From an uncultured Marinoscillum sp. (GTDB lineage Bacteria > Bacteroidota > Bacteroidia > Cytophagales > MED-G16), in contig CACPHX010000011.1 of the NCBI GenBank assembly GCA_902633975.1, positions 1-49,130 on the forward strand: a stretch of 49,130 nt of DNA, in the 5' to 3' direction. A program made the translations under genes and the position numbers. The notes under the pieces were generated by a model. That model did no database searches. It saw only the letters and a program-made list of their open reading frames with translations, and had not been told where the DNA came from. Positions 36,441-45,042 of the stretch are shown in pieces (positions within the stretch are counted from its first letter, which is position 1; each line of letters starts with the position of its first letter).

Positions 36441-37292
36441 TTAATTAAAATCTACAAGCTCAATCTCAAAAACTAGGATAGCGTTGGGTGGAATAGCACC
36501 ACCAGCTCCTCGGGAACCGTACCCCAAGCTGCTTGGAATATAGATTGTTCCTTTAGCATTTTTATTAAAATAAGTAATACCTTCGTCCCAACCCTTAATA
36601 ACCATGCCTTGGCCCAACGTAAATGATAGTGGTTCACCTCTGTTTAGAGAGGAATCAAAAACCTCACCGCTCAGAAGCATACCTGTATAATGAACGGAAA
36701 CGTTATCTCCTGGTGCAGCATTTCTGCCCTCACCATCTTTTTCAACAACATACCTAAGCCCACTTTCTGTTTTAATTGCATTTATATTATTCTCTTTCAA
36801 ATAGTTATCAATCAATTCTAAATCGATCGACAACTGTTGGTCGTCATTCATTTTCATTTTTTCAAATTGTTCTCTTTGATAATTTTCAAATTCTTCTTTA
36901 GTCATTATATCTTGAACTCCTGTGTAGAAAGACATCAACTCACTACCTAAAGAGTCAGGATAATTTGCTCCAGGTATATAACCAAAAAATTGATCAAGAG
37001 ATAGCTGAAAAAAAACACTATCACCAACTTTCAGGTTACTAATAACATTTAAAAATGGAATGTTTTCCCATAAAGAATCTTTGAGCTGGACTATTGGCTC
37101 CTGAGAGTTAAATTCTTCATTCCCTTCATAATCGAAATATTGGATATTCAGCATTATAAACTCATCGTTTTCAACGACGTCTCCTATACCATTTTTGAAA
37201 TATTTAATTGAAACTCCATTGTCCAGTACAACTTCTCTATTTGTACACGAAAACATCATTAATAAAATGATAATAAGATGGTAATATTTCAT
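36441..37292 (-). CDS. FKBP-type peptidyl-prolyl isomerase lipoprotein with two FKBP-like domains (first of three)
   Basis: 283 residues from ATG 37292. The lipoprotein signal is MKYYHLIIILLMMFSC (Cys16). The first half (about 25-115) looks like a degenerate FKBP domain (FIMLNIQYFDYEGNEEF, NLKVGDSVFFQLSLDQFFG). After a charged helical linker (about 130-170), a canonical domain follows with SVHYTGMLLSGEVFDSS, QGMVIKGWDEGI, the IPSSLGYG turn and NAILVFEIELVDF. An earlier in-frame start at 37319 lies inside nrnA and lacks a signal peptide at its N-terminus, so I reject it. It begins four bases after the nrnA stop. Confidence 0.88.
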   Translation of the reverse strand: MKYYHLIIILLMMFSCTNREVVLDNGVSIKYFKNGIGDVVENDEFIMLNIQYFDYEGNEEFNSQEPIVQLKDSLWENIPFLNVISNLKVGDSVFFQLSLDQFFGYIPGANYPDSLGSELMSFYTGVQDIMTKEEFENYQREQFEKMKMNDDQQLSIDLELIDNYLKENNINAIKTESGLRYVVEKDGEGRNAAPGDNVSVHYTGMLLSGEVFDSSLNRGEPLSFTLGQGMVIKGWDEGITYFNKNAKGTIYIPSSLGYGSRGAGGAIPPNAILVFEIELVDFN

Positions 37293-37296
37293 TTTT

Positions 37297-38292
37297 CTAG
37301 TAATTAAGTTGTTTCTCATTTTTAGAAACTGATTTTAAAAATATATTCAAAGCTACTGAAAGTTTATCTTCTATACTTCCACCAGCAGCATTTTTATGAC
37401 CACCACCATTAAAATACTTATTTGCAAACTTATTTACTGAAAAGTTGCCTGATGATCTGAAAGAAAATTTAATTCTATCTTTAGTTTCAATTATCAGTAC
37501 AGCCATATTTACTCCTAAAATTGAAAGAGCGTAATTTACAATTCCTTCTGTATCCCCTTTTCTATAATTATGATTTAGTAGATCTTTCCTAGTCAAAACA
37601 ATATATGCAACTTTTCCATTACATATGATTTCTAGTTTTTCTGAAAGAGAATAACCCAAAAGTTTAAGTTTATCAAATGAATTTGACTCATATATTTTTT
37701 TTCCAATCTTTTCAGACTTCACTCCTACATCCAAAAGTTTAGCAATTATTCTGTGCACTTTTGATGTAGTTGAAGAAAACCTGAATGAACCGGTATCTGT
37801 TAAAATTCCAGTGTAAATACAATCTGAAATATCTTTATCAATTAAATTATCATCAATATAACTAATCAAGTCATATACTAATTCAGCAGTGGCGCTTGCA
37901 TTTACGTCGTGATACTTAAAGTCATAAAAGTCATCTGGATTTAAATGATGATCAATTAATACTTTTTTCGCATTGCTTTTCTCAATCAGTTTTCCTAATT
38001 CATTTATTCTTGAGAGATTATTAAAATCAAGACAAAATATAATTTGAATATCATTTATCAACTTTTGAACTTTGTCAGTATTATCAGAAAAATTAAGGAT
38101 TTTTTTATCTGATTTCATCCATTTCAAATAATCTGGATAATCATTAGGAACAACAACAATTACTTCATGGCCTAATTTGATCAAAAAATTGTATAAACCT
38201 AACGAAGAACCAATAGCATCGCCATCGGGATTAACATGAGTCGTTATCAATATTTTTGATTTATCTAATAATAAGTCTTTAATATCTTTCAT
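37297..38292 (-). CDS. nrnA: DHH-family phosphoesterase, NrnA-like (oligoribonuclease / pAp phosphatase)
   Basis: NrnA-type enzymes degrade very short RNA (nanoRNA) and dephosphorylate pAp. The DHH domain has THVNPDGDAIGSS near the N-terminus, the eponymous DHH at IDHHLNPDDF, and a conserved TGILTDTGSFRFSSTT loop. The DHHA1 substrate domain ends in GGGHKNAAGGSI. I start at ATG 38292 (MKDIKDLLLDKSK); a TTG at 38310 would add MPSTFL and is less likely. It is first in an operon with three FKBP lipoproteins, rdgB and udk, and diverges from ndk. Substrate preference among oligonucleotides, pAp and cyclic-dinucleotide products cannot be read from sequence. Confidence 0.9.
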   Translation of the reverse strand: MKDIKDLLLDKSKILITTHVNPDGDAIGSSLGLYNFLIKLGHEVIVVVPNDYPDYLKWMKSDKKILNFSDNTDKVQKLINDIQIIFCLDFNNLSRINELGKLIEKSNAKKVLIDHHLNPDDFYDFKYHDVNASATAELVYDLISYIDDNLIDKDISDCIYTGILTDTGSFRFSSTTSKVHRIIAKLLDVGVKSEKIGKKIYESNSFDKLKLLGYSLSEKLEIICNGKVAYIVLTRKDLLNHNYRKGDTEGIVNYALSILGVNMAVLIIETKDRIKFSFRSSGNFSVNKFANKYFNGGGHKNAAGGSIEDKLSVALNIFLKSVSKNEKQLNY

Positions 38293-38359
38293 TAAAAATG
38301 TTGATGGCAAAACTGGATAAAATTAATTGAAAAGAAAAAATTAATTCTTATGATCGTAA

Positions 38360-38367
38360 TACTTTTG
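38360..38367 (+). promoter_or_regulatory. TAnnTTTG -7 box for ndk
   Basis: TACTTTTG at 38360-38367 matches TAnnTTTG and lies 39 bases before the ndk ATG. The nearest upstream TTG (38327-38329) is about 30 bases away, longer than the usual spacing. Confidence 0.45.
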
Positions 38368-38406
38368 AAATACAAAGCATCTAATTAAGTTTGCAAAAAA
38401 ATTAAT

Positions 38407-38814
38407 ATGTCAGGAAATAAAACTTTTACTATTATCAAACCCGATGCCTTTAGAGCATCATACACCGGTCCAATTATTGAAATAATTGAGCATGCCGGAT
38501 TTAGTATCAAAAATATGAGACTGGTAGAAATGGATAATAAAATGGCTTCAAGATTCTACTCTGTACATAAGGAAAGGCCTTTTTTCTCAAGGCTGTGCAA
38601 ATATATGTGCTCAGGACCTATAATCGTGATTGAACTCGAAAAAGAAAATGCAGTATCAGATTTTAGAAAATTAATTGGTTCAACAAATCCTGAAGAGGCA
38701 GAAGAAGGAACTATCAGAAAAAAATATGCTTCATCGATTGAAGCAAATGCAATTCATGGATCTGACTCCGATGAAAATGCTCAGATAGAAATTGACTTTT
38801 TTTTCAAAAATTAA
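38407..38814 (+). CDS. ndk: Nucleoside diphosphate kinase
   Basis: Transfers the gamma-phosphate from ATP to other nucleoside diphosphates by a phosphohistidine intermediate. The catalytic histidine is H117 in NAIHGSDSDENA, the family signature. KPDAF (11-15) and RPFFSRLCKYMCSGP match the rest of the fold. At 135 residues it is within the family's normal size. The TAA stop shares the palindrome TTAA with the converging scpA gene. The nrnA operon lies across the divergent intergenic region. Confidence 0.96.
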   Translation: MSGNKTFTIIKPDAFRASYTGPIIEIIEHAGFSIKNMRLVEMDNKMASRFYSVHKERPFFSRLCKYMCSGPIIVIELEKENAVSDFRKLIGSTNPEEAEEGTIRKKYASSIEANAIHGSDSDENAQIEIDFFFKN

Positions 38815-39542
38815 AATTTCTGAATCCAAAAGTTATTCATCCCATTTCCGATGGATAATCTCACCTTAGATTCTTGAATGAGCTCAAGCATCGCCAAAAA
38901 ATTATAAATCACTAAAATTTTTAATGGGTTTTCTTTAATCAACCTATCAAATGAGATTTTTGATTTTGATTTTAAAAGATTAATTAAAAAAATTTTTTGT
39001 TGAGATATTGTATAAGGGTACTCAAAAATTTTATGTTTAGGCTTATTTTTTTCATCTTCAAACTTTGATAATGCATTTTTAAAAACAACCAATAGCTTAT
39101 ATAAATCAATGTCCTGAAGCTCAGTCTCTACTTTTGCTCTTTCTGATAATATATCTACCTCTTTGAGAAGGTTACCTCTCTTCTTCTTTGCTAATCTTAT
39201 TGCCTCAAGATCAGAAAAAGTTGAAATCACTGATTTATATTTTTTGTATTCAAGTAAATGAGCAACTAATTCATCTCTAGGATCAATTTCATTTCCCTCA
39301 AGATCAACTGGAGGTCTTGGTAGTAACATTTTAGATTTAATTCTCATTAGGGTTGCTGCTACAACAATAAATTCACTTGCTACCTCTATATTCATATTTT
39401 CTAGTTCAGAAATATATTCAAAGAAATCATTAGTTATTTTAGAAATAGGTATGTCCATTATATCAATCTCATCTCTTTCTATAAAAAAAAGCAAAAGATC
39501 AAATGGGCCTTCAAAAAGAGGTAACTTTATTTCGTAGCTCAT
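38811..39542 (-). CDS. scpA: Segregation and condensation protein A
   Basis: ScpA is the kleisin that bridges the SMC dimer, with ScpB, to condense and separate chromosomes. Typical features are the N-terminal EIKLPLFEGPFDLLLFFIERDEIDIMDIPI in pieces, such as FEGPFDLLLFFI and DIPISKIT, the EYISELENMNIEVASEFIVVAATL helix (compare ASEFLVMAATL), the MRIKSKMLLP element, and a C-terminal winged-helix region (SFDRLIKENPLKILVIYNFL). The 243-residue length is normal. No scpB is in the window. It stands alone between ndk, with which it shares a TTAA stop, and the divergently transcribed dxs. Confidence 0.93.
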   Translation of the reverse strand: MSYEIKLPLFEGPFDLLLFFIERDEIDIMDIPISKITNDFFEYISELENMNIEVASEFIVVAATLMRIKSKMLLPRPPVDLEGNEIDPRDELVAHLLEYKKYKSVISTFSDLEAIRLAKKKRGNLLKEVDILSERAKVETELQDIDLYKLLVVFKNALSKFEDEKNKPKHKIFEYPYTISQQKIFLINLLKSKSKISFDRLIKENPLKILVIYNFLAMLELIQESKVRLSIGNGMNNFWIQKF

Positions 39543-39564
39543 TAATATTTATATGCTATTGGAA

Positions 39565-39587
39565 TATTTTAAGATATTCTTAAAATA
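39565..39587. promoter_or_regulatory. 9-base inverted repeat in the scpA-dxs divergent region
   Basis: TATTTTAAG (39565-39573) and CTTAAAATA (39579-39587) form a perfect inverted repeat around the five-base centre ATATT. It sits between two divergent starts, where an operator would be expected. It lacks GC pairs and a T-run, so it is a poor terminator candidate. In such AT-rich DNA it may arise by chance. Confidence 0.3.
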
Positions 39588-39647
39588 AAAATTAATAGAT
39601 TTATAAACCAAAAAGAAAAAAAAACTAGTATAAATACCAATAGTTTT

Positions 39648-41582
39648 ATGAACATCTTAACCTACAAACATCTTGACAAAATTAATTTTCCTAAAGATCT
39701 GAGAAAATTAAAGAAAGAAGATCTCAAAGACGTATGTAATGAACTAAGAGAATTTATAATCAATTCAATTTCAGAAAATGGTGGACATTTTGGTGCAAGC
39801 CTTGGTGTAGTTGAACTAACTGTTGCCCTTCACTATGTTTATAATACCCCTGATGACTCTATTGTTTGGGATGTGGGTCATCAAGCATATGGACATAAAA
39901 TTCTAACAGGGAGAAAAAAAGATTTTCACACAAACAGGTTATATAAAGGCATTTCTGGTTTTCCTAAAATTTCAGAAAGTGAGTATGATACATTTGGCGT
40001 TGGACACTCTTCAACATCAATCTCTGCTGCTCTTGGAATGGCTATTGCATCACAGTATCAAGGTAAAAATGAAAGACAACACGTAGCAGTCATTGGTGAT
40101 GGAGGGATGACTGGAGGAATTTCATTTGAGGGCATGAATCATGCAGGTGATACAGATACCAACATTACAATTATACTGAACGATAATTGTATGTCAATTG
40201 ATCCTAATGTTGGAGCACTAAAAAGATACCTTACTGATATATCAACATCTCCAACATTCAATAACATTAGAAATGATATTTGGAAAGTTTTGGGTATGTT
40301 AAAAGATTTCGGAGATAATGCAAGGAAAACTGGAAAGACAATAGAAAAAAGTCTTAAATCATTTGTTCTTGATAACTCAAATCTTTTTGAAGCTCTAAAC
40401 TTAAGGTATTTTGGCCCCGTTGACGGTCATGACATAAACCACTTAGTTAGAACTTTGGAATATCTCAAAAAAATTCCTGGCCCTAAAATTCTTCATTGCC
40501 TTACGAAAAAAGGGAAAGGTTACGATTTAGCTGAAAAAGATCAAACTAAATGGCATGCAACGGGTAAGTTTGATATTAATTCTGGTAAAAGCCTTGCTAC
40601 AAGTTCAAATAAAAAAAGCCCTCCTAAGTACCAAGATGTTTTTGGACACACAATTGTAGAACTTGCTGAAAAAAATAAAAAAATTATGGGTATAACTCCT
40701 GCCATGCCATCAGGTTCATCATTGAATATTATGATGGAAAAGATGCCTCAAAGAGCATTTGATGTCGGCATTGCCGAACAGCACGCAGTAACCCTCAGTG
40801 CAGGACTTGCCACAAAGGGAATCATACCATTCTGTAATATTTATAGTACTTTTATGCAGAGAGCGTATGACCAAGTAATCCATGACGTATGTATACAAAA
40901 CTTACCTGTAATTTTTTGCTTAGATAGAGCCGGAGTAGCTGGAGCCGATGGCCCGACTCATCATGGTGCATATGATATTGCTTACATGAGGTGTCTACCA
41001 AATATGATAGTATCTGCACCAATGAACGAAATTGAATTGAGGAATTTGATGTACACTGCACAACAAATTAATAATAGACCATTTACAATTCGTTATCCTA
41101 GAGGTAAGGGTGTTATCAACAACTGGAAAAAAGAATTTGATTTAATTAATATAGGAGAGGGCAGGACTATATGCGAAGGAGATGAAATAGCTATTTTATC
41201 AATTGGACACATAGGAAATTATGTAACAAAAGCAATTCAAAAACTTAATGAAGAAAATATCTATCCCTCTCATTATGACATGAGATTTGTTAAACCACTT
41301 GATGAAAAATTATTACATAAAATACTTAAAAAGCATAAATTTATTTTAACAGTTGAAGATGGTTGCGTAATTGGTGGTTTTGGAAGTGCAGTTTTAGAAT
41401 TTATAAATGATAACAGTTACCATAATACTGTGCAAAGACTTGGAATTCCTGACAAAATTATCGAACATGGAACACAAGATGAGTTATATCGAGAATGTAA
41501 CTATGATGATATTTCCATTTACGATTACAGTAAAAAGATGCTCAATTCAAAAGACAAAAATTACCAAGAAATACTTGTTTAA
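39648..41582 (+). CDS. dxs: 1-deoxy-D-xylulose-5-phosphate synthase
   Basis: Dxs condenses pyruvate with glyceraldehyde 3-phosphate using thiamine diphosphate, opening the MEP isoprenoid pathway. The 644 residues have the transketolase layout with active-site H47 in GGHFGASLG, the thiamine motif GDGGMTGG (150-157) extending to N180, a pyrimidine-binding domain with DVGIAEQHAVTLSAGLA containing the catalytic glutamate, DGPTHHGAYDIAYM, and a C-terminal domain with SIGHIGN. A transketolase or pyruvate dehydrogenase E1 is excluded by length and the Dxs-specific HHGAYDIAY. It is a single-gene unit. Its TAA shares TTAA with the stop of kynU. Confidence 0.96.
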   Translation: MNILTYKHLDKINFPKDLRKLKKEDLKDVCNELREFIINSISENGGHFGASLGVVELTVALHYVYNTPDDSIVWDVGHQAYGHKILTGRKKDFHTNRLYKGISGFPKISESEYDTFGVGHSSTSISAALGMAIASQYQGKNERQHVAVIGDGGMTGGISFEGMNHAGDTDTNITIILNDNCMSIDPNVGALKRYLTDISTSPTFNNIRNDIWKVLGMLKDFGDNARKTGKTIEKSLKSFVLDNSNLFEALNLRYFGPVDGHDINHLVRTLEYLKKIPGPKILHCLTKKGKGYDLAEKDQTKWHATGKFDINSGKSLATSSNKKSPPKYQDVFGHTIVELAEKNKKIMGITPAMPSGSSLNIMMEKMPQRAFDVGIAEQHAVTLSAGLATKGIIPFCNIYSTFMQRAYDQVIHDVCIQNLPVIFCLDRAGVAGADGPTHHGAYDIAYMRCLPNMIVSAPMNEIELRNLMYTAQQINNRPFTIRYPRGKGVINNWKKEFDLINIGEGRTICEGDEIAILSIGHIGNYVTKAIQKLNEENIYPSHYDMRFVKPLDEKLLHKILKKHKFILTVEDGCVIGGFGSAVLEFINDNSYHNTVQRLGIPDKIIEHGTQDELYRECNYDDISIYDYSKKMLNSKDKNYQEILV

Positions 41583-42832
41583 CTACTGGATTTAACTAAT
41601 CTATCTATCTCTTTCACAAATAAATATACTTCATAAAATGAATTATAAAGTGGAACTGGTGCTACTCTTACCACATCAGGTTTTCTATAGTCTATCACAA
41701 ATTTTTTACTAATCTCATAAAAAAAAATTTCTGATGATTTTTTAAAGAAAAGAGAAATTTGAGAACCCCTTCTGGCAGATCCAACTGGAGTAATTATATC
41801 AAAAAAATGAGAATAATTATCTATTGAATTTAAACCATCATACAAAAAATCAGAGAGCAGTTTTGATTTGTGAAAAATCTTATCAAGACCTGCATTACAA
41901 AATACCTCTAAAGAGGCAAGATGAATATCAAGAAGAACTACTGGAGGATTACTTAATACCCAAGCCTCAGCTGACTGCTCAGGATCATATTTTTTCAACA
42001 TCTCAAACCTTGAAGATAGTTTATTACCCCACCAACCCTCAAACCTCACAATATCATTATTGATATGTCTTGAATTAACATAGATTCCAGAGACTCCTCC
42101 AGGACCTGAATTTAAATACTTATAACTACACCAAGTTGCAAAGTCTACATCATATGATTTTAGATCTATTTTTACATTTCCAACCATATGTGCTAGGTCT
42201 AAACCAATGGTGATATCATTATCCTTACATACTTTTGAAATTTTAGGTATATTCAAGACTTGACCATTATAGTATTGAATTCCCGGTAATAATACCAATG
42301 AAAGAGATTCTTTATTTGTTATAATTTTTGAAATTATTTTGTCTTCATCAATAGAATGATCCTCTTCGGGATATACAGTCAATAAACTTGATTCATTAAA
42401 TCCATGATGTTTTAATTGGGAATTAACAACATATCTATCCGATGAAAAAGCATTTTCTTCTATTAAAATTTTATTTTTAGTTTTAGAAGGGCTGTAAAAA
42501 GATACCATCATAAGATGTAGATTAACAGATAAAGAATTCATTATTGCAATTTCATTTTCTGAACACCCAAGAAATAATTTTAATTTTTCCTTGATCTTAT
42601 CTTGAATATCCATCCAAGGATAATCACCATTAAAATGATTTTCAACCGCAAACTTTTTCCATTGTTCTAGATGCTCATTTATTTTATTTTTTAATGATTT
42701 GTGTTGAAGGCCTAAAGAATTACCACAGAAATAAATCTTTTTCTCATCATTATCATCACCGTACAAAAACTCTTTTTTTAGATGAGATAATTGATCATTA
42801 TCATCCATTTTTAAAGCATCTTCTTTTTTCAT
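41579..42832 (-). CDS. kynU: Kynureninase
   Basis: A PLP enzyme that cleaves kynurenine (or 3-hydroxykynurenine) to anthranilate (or 3-hydroxyanthranilate) and alanine. The PLP lysine is K238 in WCSYKYLNSGPGG, characteristic of kynureninase. YFCGNSLGLQ near residue 34, LDLAHMVGN (with the PLP-binding Asp) and FEGWWGN also match. The 417-residue length is normal. No other tryptophan-degradation or NAD-synthesis gene is adjacent; the only neighbours are a divergent SDR and the converging dxs. It may serve quinolinate synthesis or tryptophan catabolism with partners elsewhere. Confidence 0.93.
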   Translation of the reverse strand: MKKEDALKMDDNDQLSHLKKEFLYGDDNDEKKIYFCGNSLGLQHKSLKNKINEHLEQWKKFAVENHFNGDYPWMDIQDKIKEKLKLFLGCSENEIAIMNSLSVNLHLMMVSFYSPSKTKNKILIEENAFSSDRYVVNSQLKHHGFNESSLLTVYPEEDHSIDEDKIISKIITNKESLSLVLLPGIQYYNGQVLNIPKISKVCKDNDITIGLDLAHMVGNVKIDLKSYDVDFATWCSYKYLNSGPGGVSGIYVNSRHINNDIVRFEGWWGNKLSSRFEMLKKYDPEQSAEAWVLSNPPVVLLDIHLASLEVFCNAGLDKIFHKSKLLSDFLYDGLNSIDNYSHFFDIITPVGSARRGSQISLFFKKSSEIFFYEISKKFVIDYRKPDVVRVAPVPLYNSFYEVYLFVKEIDRLVKSSS

Positions 42833-42864
42833 ATATTGAATATAATTAATAACTAAAAAAAATC

Positions 42865-43656
42865 ATGAATCTTTCTTTAAAAGGTACAAGAGCTTTGGTG
42901 TGTGGAAGTTCACAAGGAATTGGAAAAGAGATAGCTATTGAATTAGCAAGCGAAGGTGTTGAGGTGATTTTAATCGCTAGAAATGAAAAAAAATTAAATT
43001 CAGTATTGAATCAACTTTCAAAAAAATATGGCCAAAAACATAAATATATAGTTGCAGATTTTGGAAATGAAATTGATTTAAAAAGTAAAATTGAAAAATT
43101 TATAAAAAAAAATAAATTTAATTTTGATATATTAATAAATAACACTGGAGGTCCACCACCCGGAAAAATAGAGGAAGCTGATGTGTCTGATTTTGAAAAG
43201 TATATGAAAATGCATCTCCATTGTAGTCATGTTTTATCTCAATTGTTACTACCAAATATGAAAAAAAATAGGTTCGGAAGAGTATTAAATATTATATCTA
43301 TTTCGGTTAAATCACCAATAAATAATTTAGGTGTATCAAACACTGTTAGATGGGCTATGGCAAGCTGGGCTAAAACATTATCAAATGAAGTTGCAGAGTT
43401 TGGAATTACTGTTAATAATATTTTACCAGGTTTCACAATGACAGAAAGATTAGAGAGTTTGATAAAAAACTCAGCCAAAACACAAAAAGTATTACCAAAA
43501 AAAATTAAAAATAATTATTTGAATATTATACCAAGTAAGAGATTTGGTGAGCCTCAAGAAATTGCATATCTAGTTACGTTTTTATGTAGTAAGAAGTCAG
43601 GTTATATTAATGGTGTTAATATCCCTGTTGATGGAGGGTATCTTTCTTCTTTATAG
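42865..43656 (+). CDS. Atypical SDR-fold oxidoreductase (BKR-like, catalytic Tyr and Lys replaced)
   Basis: The 263-residue Rossmann protein has an SDR cofactor loop (CGSSQGIGKEIA, residues 13-24), NNTGG at 92-96 in place of NNAG, and a C-terminal FLCSKKSGYINGVNIPVDGGY. It looks like FabG-type reductases, but the YxxxK catalytic pair is absent: the aligned segment is GVSNTVRWAM, with Ser158 for Tyr and Arg162 for Lys. Databases group such proteins as BKR-like SDRs with imperfect tetrads; activity is unclear. It is divergent from kynU with only 32 bases between, so shared regulation is possible. Confidence 0.88.
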   Translation: MNLSLKGTRALVCGSSQGIGKEIAIELASEGVEVILIARNEKKLNSVLNQLSKKYGQKHKYIVADFGNEIDLKSKIEKFIKKNKFNFDILINNTGGPPPGKIEEADVSDFEKYMKMHLHCSHVLSQLLLPNMKKNRFGRVLNIISISVKSPINNLGVSNTVRWAMASWAKTLSNEVAEFGITVNNILPGFTMTERLESLIKNSAKTQKVLPKKIKNNYLNIIPSKRFGEPQEIAYLVTFLCSKKSGYINGVNIPVDGGYLSSL

Positions 43657-43676
43657 TATTTTATAACTGATGGAGT

Positions 43677-44978
43677 TTAACCACCAAAATCATCAAATCT
43701 GATATTTTCATCAGGAACACCCATATCCTCTAACATTTTTAAAACTGCTTGATTCATTAATGGAGGACCACACAAATAATACTCAACATCCTCGGGTTCT
43801 TCATGCTTACTCAAATAATTATCATATAAAACTTGATGAATGAATCCAACGTATCCGTCTTTCTTATCATCTAGATCTTTTTTAATAGACCAATTATCTT
43901 CAGGTAGGGGCTCAGATAATCCAACATAAAAATTAAAATTTTTGAAATCCTTCTCAATTTTTCTGAAATGATCCATATAAAAGAGTTCTTTCTTTGATCT
44001 TCCTCCATACCAATATGAGACTTTTCTATTTGTTTTTTGAGTGTTGAATAAGTGGAAAATATGCGATCTAAGAGGCGCCATCCCTGCACCACCACCTATA
44101 TAAATCATCTCTCTTTGAGTCTCATTTATGTGGAACTCACCATAAGGACCTGAAATAAAAATTTTATCACCCGGTTTTCTTGAGAATACATATGAAGAAC
44201 AAATACCTGGATTTATATCCATCCACTTATTGTTTATTCTATCCCACGGTGGTGTTGCAATTCTTATATTCAACATAATTATGTTTCCCTCGGCAGGATG
44301 ATTTGCCATTGAATAAGCTCTGAAAATTGGTTCTTCATTTTTCATTTTTAATGGCCAAAGACTAAATTTATCCCAATCGCTTTTGAATACATCTTTGTCA
44401 TGACCAAGTTCAGGGTGAGGAGTGATATCCATATTTTTAAAATCTATGTCTACCTCTGGAACATCAATTTGAATATATCCACCGGATTCAAAATCAAGAT
44501 TTTCGCCAGGAGGGAGTTTAACAACAAACTCTTTAATAAAAGTTGAAACGTTATAATTAGAGACAACCTCACATTCCCATTTTTTGATTCCAAAGATTTC
44601 CTCTGGAATTTCTATCTTCATGTCCTGTTTTACTTTAACTTGACATGATAGTCTAACATTATTAGTTTTTTCTATTCTTGATAGATGCCCTACTTCAGTA
44701 GGAAGCACATCACCTCCTCCTTCTGAGACCGTACATTTACACATTGCACAAGTACCACCACCACCACAGGCAGAAGGTAAAAACATCTTCTGTGTGGCAA
44801 GAGTTGATAGAAGAGTTGATCCTGCTGGTGCAATCAATGGATTATCGGAGTCACCATTAACTATAATGTTTACATCACCAGATTGAACAAGTTTTGACTG
44901 TGCAAACAGAAGTATGAAAACAAGCATCAGTATAACTAATGAAAACGCTACTACAGATGTTACAATTGTCAAGGACAC
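43677..44978 (-). CDS. nqrF: Na+-translocating NADH:quinone oxidoreductase subunit F
   Basis: NqrF is the NADH-oxidising entry subunit of the respiratory sodium pump. One N-terminal membrane helix (about 6-26) is followed by a ferredoxin domain with the [2Fe-2S] ligands C71, C77, C80 and C112 ([10 protein letters not shown] and LSCQV). The FAD site has RAYSMAN, and the NADH domain has [20 protein letters not shown] and the closing FDDFGG. The 433-residue length is slightly above the 405-410 typical of proteobacterial forms. The start is GTG 44978. The other nqr subunits are not in the flanking genes on this side; accD precedes it. A -7 box lies 23 bases upstream. Confidence 0.95.
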   Translation of the reverse strand: MSLTIVTSVVAFSLVILMLVFILLFAQSKLVQSGDVNIIVNGDSDNPLIAPAGSTLLSTLATQKMFLPSACGGGGTCAMCKCTVSEGGGDVLPTEVGHLSRIEKTNNVRLSCQVKVKQDMKIEIPEEIFGIKKWECEVVSNYNVSTFIKEFVVKLPPGENLDFESGGYIQIDVPEVDIDFKNMDITPHPELGHDKDVFKSDWDKFSLWPLKMKNEEPIFRAYSMANHPAEGNIIMLNIRIATPPWDRINNKWMDINPGICSSYVFSRKPGDKIFISGPYGEFHINETQREMIYIGGGAGMAPLRSHIFHLFNTQKTNRKVSYWYGGRSKKELFYMDHFRKIEKDFKNFNFYVGLSEPLPEDNWSIKKDLDDKKDGYVGFIHQVLYDNYLSKHEEPEDVEYYLCGPPLMNQAVLKMLEDMGVPDENIRFDDFGG

Positions 44979-45000
44979 TTAATCTTATTTAATTTTTTGA

Positions 45001-45008
45001 CAAATATA
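45001..45008 (-). promoter_or_regulatory. TAnnTTTG -7 box for nqrF
   Basis: The minus strand reads TATATTTG, a full TAnnTTTG match, 23 bases before the GTG start at 44978. It suggests that nqrF has its own promoter rather than depending on accD readthrough. Confidence 0.5.
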
Positions 45009-45042
45009 TAATAGAAAAAAATTATTTTGATTATAAATTTTT

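Noticed and set aside
41407-41595. Plus-strand 62-codon frame at the end of dxs
   Set aside because: It overlaps the conserved C-terminus of Dxs in another frame and has no recognisable features.
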